From: Methylocystis sp. MJC1
GTDB taxonomy: Bacteria; Pseudomonadota; Alphaproteobacteria; Rhizobiales; Beijerinckiaceae
DNA length: 64,000 nt
Assembly: GCF_026427715.1 (NCBI RefSeq)
Contig: NZ_CP107558.1
Coordinates: 3,131,001 to 3,195,000, forward strand
Direction of reading: 5' to 3'
Positions 51,824 through 61,000 of this stretch are shown here, in pieces; positions within the stretch are counted from its first letter, which is position 1, and the number at the start of each line of letters is the position of its first letter. The notes under the pieces were generated by a model. That model worked only from the letters and a program-made list of their open reading frames with translations, did no database searches and was not told the DNA's origin. The translations under genes were made by a program, and so were the position numbers.

Positions 51824-52375
51824 TCACTCCAAAGAATCTCTGAGGGCGGCGCGGCATGTCCGGAAAGCCAGGCTGAGATGTTTGCGCACCATTCTGTCGG
51901 AGATCTCCAACCTCCGCGCAATCTCCTGAAGAGGAACGTCTTCATAGGTATGAAGCTTGAAAACCTCGCGGCAACGCGGCGGCAAAGAGCTGACAGCCGC
52001 GTCGAGGAGGCGGGATTTGCGTTCATAATCCACACGTTCGTCAGCCGGCGCATCCGCAGACGGCGCTTCCACCAAATAGTCGCTAAATTGTATGTAGTTA
52101 GCTTCGGTCCTACGGCGGCGGACGAAATCGCGCGCCAAATTGGTTGCGATTGTTTTTAGGAACGCCGGCGGATCGTTGATCCTCTCCGGCTTTTCCAGTC
52201 GGACGACCCGTACAAAGGTTTCTTGAAGCAGGTCTGGCGCATCGGTGGCCCCCACCTTTCGGGTGAGGTAGCGAAGAAGGTCTCCCTGGCTGGAAAGGAA
52301 AACTTCGCGGAGCGAAAAAAGCCCCCCAACAGAAACACGCGGCAGGTCGCCGCTCGACGAAACGGTTGAAAACAC
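51824..52375 (-). CDS. ECF sigma factor (FecI/MbnI-like)
   Basis: 183 residues from a GTG with a GGGAGAAG site. Region 2 (FLSSQGDLLRYLTRKVGATDAPDLLQETFVRVVR) and region 4 (LDAAVSSLPPRCREVFKLHTYEDVPLQEIARRLEISDRMVRKHLSLA is the classic helix-turn-helix) are complete. In methanobactin operons a FecI-like sigma (MbnI) drives mbn genes, and here it sits just upstream of mbnPH on the same strand. No FecR gene is adjacent; the only one in the window is at 20105. Confidence 0.85.
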   Translation of the reverse strand: MFSTVSSSGDLPRVSVGGLFSLREVFLSSQGDLLRYLTRKVGATDAPDLLQETFVRVVRLEKPERINDPPAFLKTIATNLARDFVRRRRTEANYIQFSDYLVEAPSADAPADERVDYERKSRLLDAAVSSLPPRCREVFKLHTYEDVPLQEIARRLEISDRMVRKHLSLAFRTCRAALRDSLE

Positions 52376-52454
52376 GTTACTTCTCCCTTGACGGCGCTAC
52401 CGGCCGCTCGACCGAAATGATTAACGCGCAGACTCTCTGGCTGCGTTCGGTTGA

Positions 52455-52850
52455 TCAGGAGAAGGAAGGTGGGGCGCGAGGTGACCAGCTATTCAACCTA
52501 CCCGGGATAGGCCTAGGTTCGTCGAAGACGCCGGGAAAAATAACCTGCTTTTCGGGGTGAAAATCCAAGATAGCGAGGCAAGTGACGGCGAGCGCCAGAA
52601 CAGGCGCGATGCGGGCGCCCGCCAGACAATGGTCACAACATTTGGAATGACTGCTATCGTCATGGGCCGGGCCGGCGTTATCGCCGTTGAGGCACAAGGC
52701 CCCGACTTCGGAGGATGCATGAAGACCGACGACGCCGGACAGCTTTGTCGCACCCGCTAACGAAGGGAGCTGAAACAGGAATACAGATAGCACGACGCAA
52801 GCGACAAAAGCGCGCCGAAAGCTCCCAAAGTATATCTGTCCCCACGCCAT
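52455..52850 (-). CDS. DUF2946-like small membrane or secreted protein
   Basis: 131 residues: hydrophobic start (AFVACVVLSVFLFQLPSLAGA), central Cys/His stretch (HDDSSHSKCCDHCLAGA) and a second hydrophobic helix (IAPVLALAVTCLAIL). This resembles DUF2946-type proteins found near copper uptake or resistance genes. The CC-x-x-C group may bind copper. It lies between the sigma factor and Csp genes. Confidence 0.6.
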   Translation of the reverse strand: MAWGQIYFGSFRRAFVACVVLSVFLFQLPSLAGATKLSGVVGLHASSEVGALCLNGDNAGPAHDDSSHSKCCDHCLAGARIAPVLALAVTCLAILDFHPEKQVIFPGVFDEPRPIPGRLNSWSPRAPPSFS

Positions 52851-53125
52851 GGCGCTCTAAAATGGCCGAAGTCTCCCTAGTGTCAAGCGTCATGGTCGCG
52901 CTTGGCGCGAACTCGTTGATCGGAGGGTCGCAAAGGAAATCCCGCGCCGTAGATGGTCGCTTCCTGGCAGCTCTACATATCCGGGTATAAAATCTTGCCG
53001 AGCAGCTCTTGGTTTTAAATCCGTCAGTAGGCCACCCTTCCAGCCATGCCTACAACGTAAGCGCTGCTGGAAACAATTTCGCATTGGCAGTGTTGTTCTG
53101 GCGTCTCAATCGGCGGAGAAGGCTC

Positions 53126-53536
53126 ATGCATACTCAGGAGATCATCGGGACGCATCCCGACGTAAAGGGGCAGACCAATCAGGCGCTCATCCGCGCCATC
53201 GAGGAATGCTACGACTGCGGCCAAAGCTGCATTTCCTGCGCCGACGCTTGCACCGGGGAGCAAGAAGTCGCTCGCCTCAAGCAGTGCATCCGCCTCAACC
53301 TCGATTGCGCGGACATTTGTTTCGCCGCGGGGTCGATCGCAACGCGCCGCACGGGAAGCAATGAGGAGCTCATCCGTTCGACGCTGGAAAACTGCGTCCT
53401 CGCTTGCCGCCTGTGTGCCGACGAATGCCAGAAACACGCACAATCGCATGAGCATTGCCGTATCTGCGCGGATGCTTGTCGGAGCTGCGAGAAGGCGTGC
53501 CAGCAAGCGGTTCAAACCTTCGGCGCTACGCACTGA
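53126..53536 (+). CDS. four-helix-bundle copper storage protein (Csp3-like)
   Basis: 136 residues, no signal peptide, with about 15 Cys spaced along four helices (CYDCGQSCISCADAC, CIRLNLDCADICFAAG, CVLACRLCADECQKHA, CRICADACRSCEKAC). This is the DUF326/Csp family, where Cys inside the bundle hold many Cu(I) ions. Lack of an export signal points to the cytosolic Csp3 type. A GGAGAAGG site precedes the ATG. Placed beside mbnPH it supports copper homeostasis in a methanotroph. Confidence 0.9.
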   Translation: MHTQEIIGTHPDVKGQTNQALIRAIEECYDCGQSCISCADACTGEQEVARLKQCIRLNLDCADICFAAGSIATRRTGSNEELIRSTLENCVLACRLCADECQKHAQSHEHCRICADACRSCEKACQQAVQTFGATH

Positions 53537-53565
53537 AGAGAGCACGGAGAGAGCGGCGCTACGCG

Positions 53566-54774
53566 TCAACGTTCGTGTAGCGCCTCTTGCCCTTTCAGGA
53601 TGGGTTTGAGCAGATAGTCGAGCACCGTCTTCTTGCCTGTCTGAATACTGACGTCGGCGACCATCCCGGGCTTGATCGGGAGCGGGCCGTCCGGGCCCTG
53701 CAATGCAGCCGTATCGGTGAGCACGCGAACCCTATAATAAGGTTCGGCGTCTTTTCGCGTCTCATCCTTGATGGTGTCCGCGCTTATGAACACCAGCTCT
53801 CCGGTGAGCATGCCATAGATCGTGTAATCATAGGCCGTAATTTTGACGGTGGCGCGCTGGCCCGTGTGCAGGAACGCAACGTCCTGGGGACGGATCTCGG
53901 CCTCGACATAAAGCTGGTCGTCAAGCGGCACGATTTCCATGATGGTCTCGCCCGGAGAGACGACGCCGCCCCGGGTCGTTACTTTCAAATTCTTGACGAT
54001 GCCGCGCACCGGCGATTTCAGCACGGCATGCGTGAGCGCATCGCGTTTCTGTTCGCGCTGCTGAGTCAGACTCGCGAGCTCCGCGCTCTTTTTGGTGATC
54101 TGGTCATTAATTTCCTGAAAATAAGAATTGCGGGCTTCTGCGAGTTGTCCCTTCAGATCGGCCAGCGTCCGCTCCAATTCGATTTGTTTTAATCTGCTCG
54201 AAGCCCCCCGCTCCACCATGGGCTTGAGCAGCTCGAGCTGTCGCGAGGTCAGTTGGATGCGTTCTTCCAGAGATGAGACGGCTTCCGAAAAATGTTGCCG
54301 CCTTGCGTTGAACAGGCTCATCTCGCCCCGAATGACGCCGTCGTTCGCCTTTACGTCGCGATCGAAATCAATGTGATTTGCGCCGCTCAGCTCCGCATAA
54401 AGCCGACTCAACGCCGCCTTCAGGGCGATCGTCTGACCGTCGAGATCCTGATAAGCGGCGCGGAACTGCGTGTCTTCGATGACGGCGAGCTTCTGGCCAA
54501 CGGCAACTTCCTCGCCTTCCTGAACAGCAAGAGATTCGAGGATTCCGCCCTGCAGGCTCTGGATCACCTGGCTCCGGCTCAAAGGCTCGAGCTTTCCGGC
54601 GCCATTTGTCACCTCATCCAGTGGCGCATTCGCGGCCCAGATGAAAAAGACGACAAGGACAAGCGCCGTGATCCACAGAAGAGATCGTGACATTCGGTAG
54701 GCGCCGGAGGCGTCATCCCCCATCGCGGCGGCTATCAGGGAGGCCGCATTGGCGCCGGCACGTTTTGCGTCCAT
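53566..54774 (-). CDS. HlyD-family type I secretion adaptor (LapC-like)
   Basis: 402 residues: one membrane helix (LLWITALVLVVFFIWAANA), a lipoyl half (GKLEPLSRSQVIQSLQGGILESLAVQEGEEVAVGQ is the typical motif), long coiled-coil helices (to about residue 260) and the beta-barrel end (PVRGIVKNLKVTTRGGVV, MVADVSIQTGKKTVLDYLLKP). It bridges the ABC exporter and TolC for secretion of the large adhesin. ATG overlaps the exporter stop. The gene is intact, unlike its partners. Confidence 0.9.
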   Translation of the reverse strand: MDAKRAGANAASLIAAAMGDDASGAYRMSRSLLWITALVLVVFFIWAANAPLDEVTNGAGKLEPLSRSQVIQSLQGGILESLAVQEGEEVAVGQKLAVIEDTQFRAAYQDLDGQTIALKAALSRLYAELSGANHIDFDRDVKANDGVIRGEMSLFNARRQHFSEAVSSLEERIQLTSRQLELLKPMVERGASSRLKQIELERTLADLKGQLAEARNSYFQEINDQITKKSAELASLTQQREQKRDALTHAVLKSPVRGIVKNLKVTTRGGVVSPGETIMEIVPLDDQLYVEAEIRPQDVAFLHTGQRATVKITAYDYTIYGMLTGELVFISADTIKDETRKDAEPYYRVRVLTDTAALQGPDGPLPIKPGMVADVSIQTGKKTVLDYLLKPILKGQEALHER

Positions 54775-56450
54775 CACTCGGCTTCCCTTGTAGGCCGTTG
54801 GTTCCGGTTCTGGCCAGCGGCGCGGTTGGAAGCAAGCGCTGCAAGCACGCCTTCGACAGGCCCATGCGCGGCCGGGCGGCCTCCATTGAGCACGATGGCG
54901 CGCTGCGTTAGCGCGAGCACCGGCTGGCGATGGGTGGCGACGACGAAGGTGCGGCCAACCGCCCATTCCTTGATGCGGTTGATCAACACGAGCTCCAAGG
55001 CGTGATCTATCGCGGCAGTCGGCTCATCGAGCAGGACAATTCGCGGATCACGCAGCCAGATGCGAGCCAGGCCGACCGACTGCCGCTGCCCCCCGGAGAC
55101 GCCACCGCCGCCTTCGGTGATCATCCGGTCGAGGCCAAGAGGATGTTCCTGGACAAGGCTCTCCGCTCCGACGAAAGCCAAGGCTTCCAGCAATTCCTCA
55201 TCTTGCTTCGTCTCGAGCCCGAGGCGGAGATTGTCGCGCAAGGTTCCGTGGAACAGCCGGACATCCTGCGGCAGATAGGCGACGGATTTTCGCACATCCG
55301 CCGGGTCGATCTGCCTGATCTCCGCGCCGTCGAGCAGCAGTTGCCCCTGCTGGGGATGATAGAGCCCCGCCATGATCTTCAGCAGCGTCGACTTCCCCGA
55401 TCCATTGGCGCCGAGCAGAGCGGTGGATGTGCCGGCGTCGAATGAGAGCGTTGGAATCTGCAGCGCTGGATTGCTGTCTTTGTCATAGGCGAAAGCGACG
55501 TTTTCGAAGCGGTAATTCCCCGAAAGCCGCGGCCTGTGAACAAATCGTCTGCCCGCCGGCCGGTCGACCGGCGAGTCCATCAACGCATCGAGGCTGTTGA
55601 GCGCGGCGCGCATATGCTGCCAGCGGGCAAAGATGCCGGCAAACTGCGTCAGCGGCGCAATCGTCCGCGACGAGAGGATCGAACAGGCGAGCAAGGCGCC
55701 GACCGTCATGTCGCCATCGGCGATCCGATAGACGCCGACGACCATCACCAGCACATAGGCGATTTGCTGAACGGCGGTCGCTGAAAACATCAGCAGGCTG
55801 GAGATGGTTCGCATGCGCACGCCGTTTTGAGCGAGCAATGCGGTATATTCTTCCCACAACCGCTGAAAGCGCCCTTCTGCTTGTGTCGATTTCACCGTTT
55901 CGATGCCAGAGAGCGCCTCCATGAGCAAACCATGGCGAACCGCGCCCTCGCGCAAATGCTGTTGCGACAGCTCGGAAATCGGCCATTGCGCGACGACGCC
56001 CGGCACGACAATAACCGGGACGGCGCAGGCAAGGACGATCGCGACCGGTCCGCCGATATAGGCGACAACCACTATGAACAAGACAAGGAAGGGGATGTCG
56101 CTCAGGGCGCCGATCGTCGCCGACGTGAAGAATTCGCGCACCGCGTCCATTTCTTTGACCTGGCTGGCGAAGGAGCCAACCGATCGGGGCCGGGCCTCCA
56201 ACCGCAGGCCGAGCGCCCTTTCGAAAATTCTGGACGAGAGCGTGAGGTCCAACCGACGGCCGGCAATGTCCAACAGATGCGCGCGCAAGATCCTCATGAC
56301 GGTCTCGAGGACAATCGCGAGACCGACGCCGAGGGCGAGCACCCACAAGGTCGCAAAGGACAGATTTGGCACAACACGGTCATAGACCTGCTTAGCGAAC
56401 AGTGAGGTTGCAATCGCGAGGAGATTGGCGATCCCCGCCGCAAAGGCTTT
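54774..56450 (-). CDS. type I secretion ABC transporter, membrane and ATPase part (frameshifted)
   Basis: In-frame from the T tract at 56448-56451 to the end: transmembrane helices, then the ATPase with Walker A LLGANGSGKSTLLK, signature VSGGQRQSVGLARI, Walker B RIVLLDEPTAAID and the switch His (VATHRQP). It belongs to the LapB branch. The first residues (FAAGIANLLAIATSLFAKQVYDRVVP) lie upstream of the first ATG of this frame, so the natural start is in the broken N-terminal part. As it stands, the protein would lack its regulatory N-terminal domain and first helix. Confidence 0.82.
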   Translation of the reverse strand, partial: KAFAAGIANLLAIATSLFAKQVYDRVVPNLSFATLWVLALGVGLAIVLETVMRILRAHLLDIAGRRLDLTLSSRIFERALGLRLEARPRSVGSFASQVKEMDAVREFFTSATIGALSDIPFLVLFIVVVAYIGGPVAIVLACAVPVIVVPGVVAQWPISELSQQHLREGAVRHGLLMEALSGIETVKSTQAEGRFQRLWEEYTALLAQNGVRMRTISSLLMFSATAVQQIAYVLVMVVGVYRIADGDMTVGALLACSILSSRTIAPLTQFAGIFARWQHMRAALNSLDALMDSPVDRPAGRRFVHRPRLSGNYRFENVAFAYDKDSNPALQIPTLSFDAGTSTALLGANGSGKSTLLKIMAGLYHPQQGQLLLDGAEIRQIDPADVRKSVAYLPQDVRLFHGTLRDNLRLGLETKQDEELLEALAFVGAESLVQEHPLGLDRMITEGGGGVSGGQRQSVGLARIWLRDPRIVLLDEPTAAIDHALELVLINRIKEWAVGRTFVVATHRQPVLALTQRAIVLNGGRPAAHGPVEGVLAALASNRAAGQNRNQRPTREAE

Positions 56451-56945
56451 TCCAGAAAATTCGGCCAGTAGCGCTTGATCTCGTCCCAGAACCAGTGTTT
56501 GTCCGGCTCGTCGCCAAACCCGTCGGCGCGCGAGTCACGCCGCGCCAGAGGAGCGGCGAGGACGACGAGGCCGCTATGGCGCGCCATCAGACTCTCGACT
56601 GGGACCAACATTTCGCGCGCGGCCAACTCGGGCAAAACGATCTTCGCCTTGCCGTCCTTGACGCTGAGAAGCGCGGCCACGGAGCCGTCCTTCATCAGGA
56701 GAAGCAGGGGCAAAAAGCCCGAGACAATCGAGCTGATCTCCTTGCGCCGGACCTGAACGTCGAGATCCACGCGGGCGCCCGCGCGCCTGAGCAGATCTGG
56801 CGTAAGGCGCCCGCCGTCGAGCGGCAGACCCGCCGTTAATTCCGAGGCGCTTGTAGAGCTGGCAGAGCAGAAGCAGCCCTTTCAGCAAGGGGTCCTGCTC
56901 GGAGTCCGCAAACTTGATTGGCTGAACCTTCTCCGGCTCGGTCAT
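56449..56945 (-). pseudogene. N-terminal C39-like domain of the same ABC transporter, twice frameshifted
   Basis: Starts MTEPEKVQPIKFADSEQD with LLKGLLLLCQLYKR, then changes frame near 56840-56862 to ELTAGLPLDGGRLTPDLLRRAG and IVSGFLPLLLLMKDGSVAALL, the degenerate peptidase-C39-like domain of LapB exporters, and changes frame again at the 4-base tract 56448-56451 (one more base would restore it). Total repaired length is about 723 residues, the LapB norm. Both indels could be mutations or sequencing errors. Confidence 0.75.
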
Positions 56946-57543
56946 TTCTGCGGCCCCTCTGCAGCAATGTCCAACAATTGCAGAAGCCTGCCGAGTGCGC
57001 TCGCCGCTGAATATTGCAAATCGGAGATCGCATAGCGCGCTTCAGCGCCGTTGCGTTCGATGCGATAGACGTCCCCCTGAACCGATGCGAGGTCGATGAG
57101 CGTGCGTTCTCCGAGCAAGAACTGATCTTCATAGAGTTTACGCAGGGCCTTGGCTTTGCGAAGCTGCGCCTCCAGAATGGTCGCCTGGCTGCGCAAGGTC
57201 GGCGCCTTGTCCTGAAACGCGCGGACATCCTCCACCGCCTTGCGAACGGCCGTCTCCGCCGCCCATTGCGCGCTGTCGGCTTGGAGGTGAGCCGCCTCGA
57301 CACGCTTGAAATTGCTCAAGCCCACGAAGGTCGGCGCAACAAGCCGCAGCCCCACGCCTGCGTCGGTCGTACGCGTGTAGGGATACTGCGAATTGGCGTA
57401 TGAATTGTGGCGATGACCTTCTTGCTCGCCACCGGGCGCGTCACAACTTCGGCGGCCATCTCGGACGGCGTGTCGTTCCCGACACTCGAACAGCTGTGTA
57501 AAATGACCGCCGCAAGAAGACAGGTAAAAAGGCGCCCACTCAC
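56942..57543 (-). pseudogene. TolC-family outer membrane gene with internal deletion
   Basis: The C-terminal ~170 residues are TolC/LapE-like (YANSQYPYTRTTDAGVGLRL, LYEDQFLLGERTLIDLASVQGDVY, SAASALGRLLQLLDIA) and overlap the ABC transporter start. The N-terminal ~45 residues (GTG start, lipoprotein-like LAAVILHSC) are in another frame and join it near 57400. About 250 residues expected between them are missing. Its 5' end abuts repeat copy C, whose sequence enters the start codon region. Confidence 0.7.
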
Positions 57544-57642
57544 TCCCGACGCTCGCAAAGCGAGCGATCGGGAATCCAAAGCAGAACACGCGATACCTTG
57601 GTTCCGGATTCCCGATCGGGCCTCTGGCCCGTCGGGAATGAC
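57540..57642. repeat. ~103 bp dispersed palindromic repeat, copy C
   Basis: CACTCCCGACGCTCGC at the left with the AAAGCGAGCG arm, and a CCGATCGGGCCTCTGGCCCG stem followed by TCGGGAATGAC at the right. Same orientation as copy A. It reaches the start of the broken TolC gene. It is 70 bp from copy D in the opposite direction. Confidence 0.7.
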
Positions 57643-57712
57643 GAAGCCGGATACAAGCTGTTCAAGCGGCGGTATAATACCATTTCCGTTTGAACAGCCC
57701 CGATGGGCGCTT

Positions 57713-57816
57713 GTCATTCCCGGCGGGCTGAAAGCCCAACCGGGAATCCAGAGCCACAAAAGCACTGGTTTTGCTCTGGATTCCCGATCGCTCGCTTTGC
57801 GAATGTCGGGAATGAC
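57713..57816. repeat. ~103 bp dispersed palindromic repeat, copy D
   Basis: Left end GTCATTCCCGGCGGGCTGAAAG, internal AATCCAGAGCCACAA segment shared almost exactly with copy B, CGCTCGCTTTGCGAATG stem and right end GGGAATGAC. Opposite orientation to copy C, so the C-D pair forms a larger inverted arrangement between the TolC remnant and the adhesin gene. Confidence 0.75.
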
Positions 57817-58030
57817 ACCGAACCAATCGAGCGGAACTCGTACAAATTGCCTTATGGAGCGCGGCGGCCCGACGTGCCGTTTCAAGCAAAATTCTCCAAG
57901 AAAAAACTTCACTGCACCGAATACAGCTCTACTCGCGCTGCATCCGCGTGCGCGGAGCATCGACGAAAGCATGTTCTCGCCCTACGGGATGTGAGGGGGC
58001 CCAAAACATGATCTCGGCCCCGCCTCTATT

Positions 58031-61000
58031 TCAGACGACCACAATCCCTTGCTGGATCCAGACGTCGCCGAATGTGTGCGAGGCGTCCAGCATGCTATTG
58101 TGATAGACCTCGAACGTCGCGGACCCCACCGTCTGCGTGCCCGTAGCGGACCAAATTCCTCCGCCATCGATGAGGTTCACAGTCGACCCTGGGCCACCCG
58201 CGATCTCCATATGTCCGAGCCTAGACGCTGCTTCGGGCTCGCTCAGGACATCGGAAAAACGGATGTCGAGTTCATTGCCGACGCCCAGGTCAAATTTCTC
58301 GAAGCCTTGCACCCTGTCGCCGTAGGCTCCGAGGTCCAGAACCAGACCAGACCCGTCCAGCGCCAATGTATCGATACCCTCGCCGCCATCGACGCGCGTG
58401 ATGTTGAGACCGATGAGGTGGATCCCGTCATTGCCCTGCCCGCCATAGGCAACGTCGTGCAAAATGCTGGTTGCAGTCGTGCCGGTCGTGTCCGCGCCGA
58501 TGCCGGTTATCGTATCGTTGCCCAGACCGCCGCTGATCTGGTCAACGCCATTCACGATGGCCGCCGCGCCGATCGTCGCGCCTCCCGCAACCAGCGTATC
58601 ATTGCCGACTGTGAAAGATTGGGTGAGGTCGCTTGTCGAGCCCAGGAAGCTGTAGAATTCGCCCGCGCTGGTGTTGGCCCCCCAGGCGCCGATGGAAAAA
58701 TCGCTTATGCCGTCGCCGTTCCAGTCACCGACAGCGGTGCTGACGCCCAGAAGGGCTCCGGCAGCCTGGCCATCAAGGCGCTCGGCCGCGCCGCTCAAGA
58801 CCATCGATTCAAGGTCGCCGCCAGCAAGGCCTCCGACAGCGGAGCCGTAAACCAGATAGGCGCTGCCACGATCGGTCGCGCCCGCGTCGGTTCCTGGCGC
58901 GCCGATCAGGAAATCATCGACGCCGTCGCCATTGACGTCGCCGGCGCCGCGAATGTCGAAGCCGAGCCATCCATTCGTAGTGGTGGTCGACAGGCTGCTG
59001 TTGAGCGTGAAACCTGAAGTCCCGCTCGCCTCGGTCGCAATCGAACCCGACGCCCACCCCGACTGGCTGCCGTAGATCACGTAAACGCGCCCGGGCGCGA
59101 AACCATCGGTCGCGCTGTCGCCCCATTCGGGAGAGCCAACCGCGAAGTCGCCAATGCCGTCGCCATTGATATCGCCCAAAGCGGCGACAGTGTTGCCCTC
59201 GCCCGACAACCAGGCGTCGGCCGAGCCATTATTGCCGTGGTCCGTCTGTACGCCGCCAAGGTCTTCGCCAGCCTGGCCGCCGTTGAGACGAATGGCCTGT
59301 CCGGAGGAAAGCAGAGTGGTAATGTTCACGTCCGAGGCGAGGCCGCCCTGCTGGCCAAACACGAGATAGGCAGCGCCCGAGTCGACGCCATTTGCGTCGA
59401 GTTGCGGATCGGTGACGACGACATCCGAAATGCCGTCGCCATTAACATCGCCGACATTCTGCAACTTGCCGCCGAAGTGGCTCGCAGTCAGCTCGTTCGT
59501 CCCGATCATGGTCTGGGCGCCGGCCGCCAACTGAGTGTTCGTCACCGCGTCGTATAGACCGTTCTCGTTCCCGGTGAGATTAGTCCACACCGACGGCCCG
59601 CCGCCCGCGTGACCATAAAGAATATACGCCGCCCCCGCGCCAGCCGCACCGGCGGGAGAGGCCTCGGCCCCATAGCCCTTGGCGTCGCTCAATAGCAGAT
59701 CGGCATAGCCGTCGCTGTTGAAGTCGACTCCGCCACCAGCAGAGCCGAACCAGTTGGAATAGGCGCCGTGGATCGCGAAGCCGTCGCTTGTCGCGTTTGT
59801 TTCCATCGAGCCGAGGCTGATCGTCCCCGTCGCCGCCGCGCGCCCCCAGATGACGAATGCGCCGTCGTTCAGGTTCGATGTCACCAGAAGATCGCTAAAG
59901 CGGTCGCCATTCAGGTCGCCGAGGCCCTCTACTTGCAGGCCCTGTATGTCGGCGTCTCCGAAAATGCCGCTTCCAGTGATATGCAGCGCCTTCGAAGCCG
60001 AAAAGCTGTCGACGTCGCTGGCCGACGGCAAACCATTTGCGGAGCCGTAAATGACATAGAGTTCGGATGCGCCCCCGACTGTCTCGCCATAGTGGTCGTG
60101 CGGCCCCGAAACCGCATAGTCTACATATCCATCGCCGTTGAAATCCCCCGCCGCGCTCGCCGCGAAGCCAAGACCGTCGTAAGACTGCGCCGAATTAGCG
60201 CCATTTGCCGTGGTAAACGCTTTGGTCGCGATCGTGAGCACGTTTCCGGATATGCTCGAGCTGTCGAGGTACCCCGCCGTCGAATTCCCCACCAGGTCGG
60301 TCATTTCCCCTTTCAGGTTGTATGTGTGATCCGGGAGAGACGGCAGCGTAAAATTCACGGCCGCTGACGAACCGGCAAACTCACCGCTGAAATTATAGTC
60401 GCTGACGAGCACCCGCTCGCCCGCGTCAATGACGTTGTTGTCATTCGCGTCGTCCCACAGGCTGAGGGTCGTTTGACCAGCCTCGATCGAGGTAGCGTCC
60501 GCCGCATTGACGCCGCCGACATACACCGCGACTGCCGGCGTCGAGAGGGCGGTTATGTTGTCGGTGCTACTCGCGCTAGTGTCGCTGGCGCTCGCAAGAT
60601 CGATGAGGACCGTGCCTGAAGGCGCCGTCGTATCGACCGCCACAGCGAAGGGCGACGACGTCGTCCCCTCATTGCCCGCGGCGTCGGCGACGACCGCCGT
60701 GTAGCTGTGCGTTCCCTCCGAGAGGCTGGAGAGCGCCAGCGTCCAGCCTGTCCCGGAGACGTTCGCCGTCCCGACCAGCGTCGCGCCCTCATAGACGCGC
60801 AGCGCCTCGCCCGGCGCCAGCGGCGCGGACAGCGTTCCATTCAGCACCGGCGACGCGTCGTCCGTCGCCGTCCCGCTCGCATAGCTCCCCTGCTGCGTGC
60901 CGACATTGTCGGTGAAGCTCTCGATGAGGGTGGTGGTCGCCGGCGGAGTCGTGTCGACCGCCACCGCGAAGGAAGCCGAAGGCGTCCCCTCATTGCCCGC

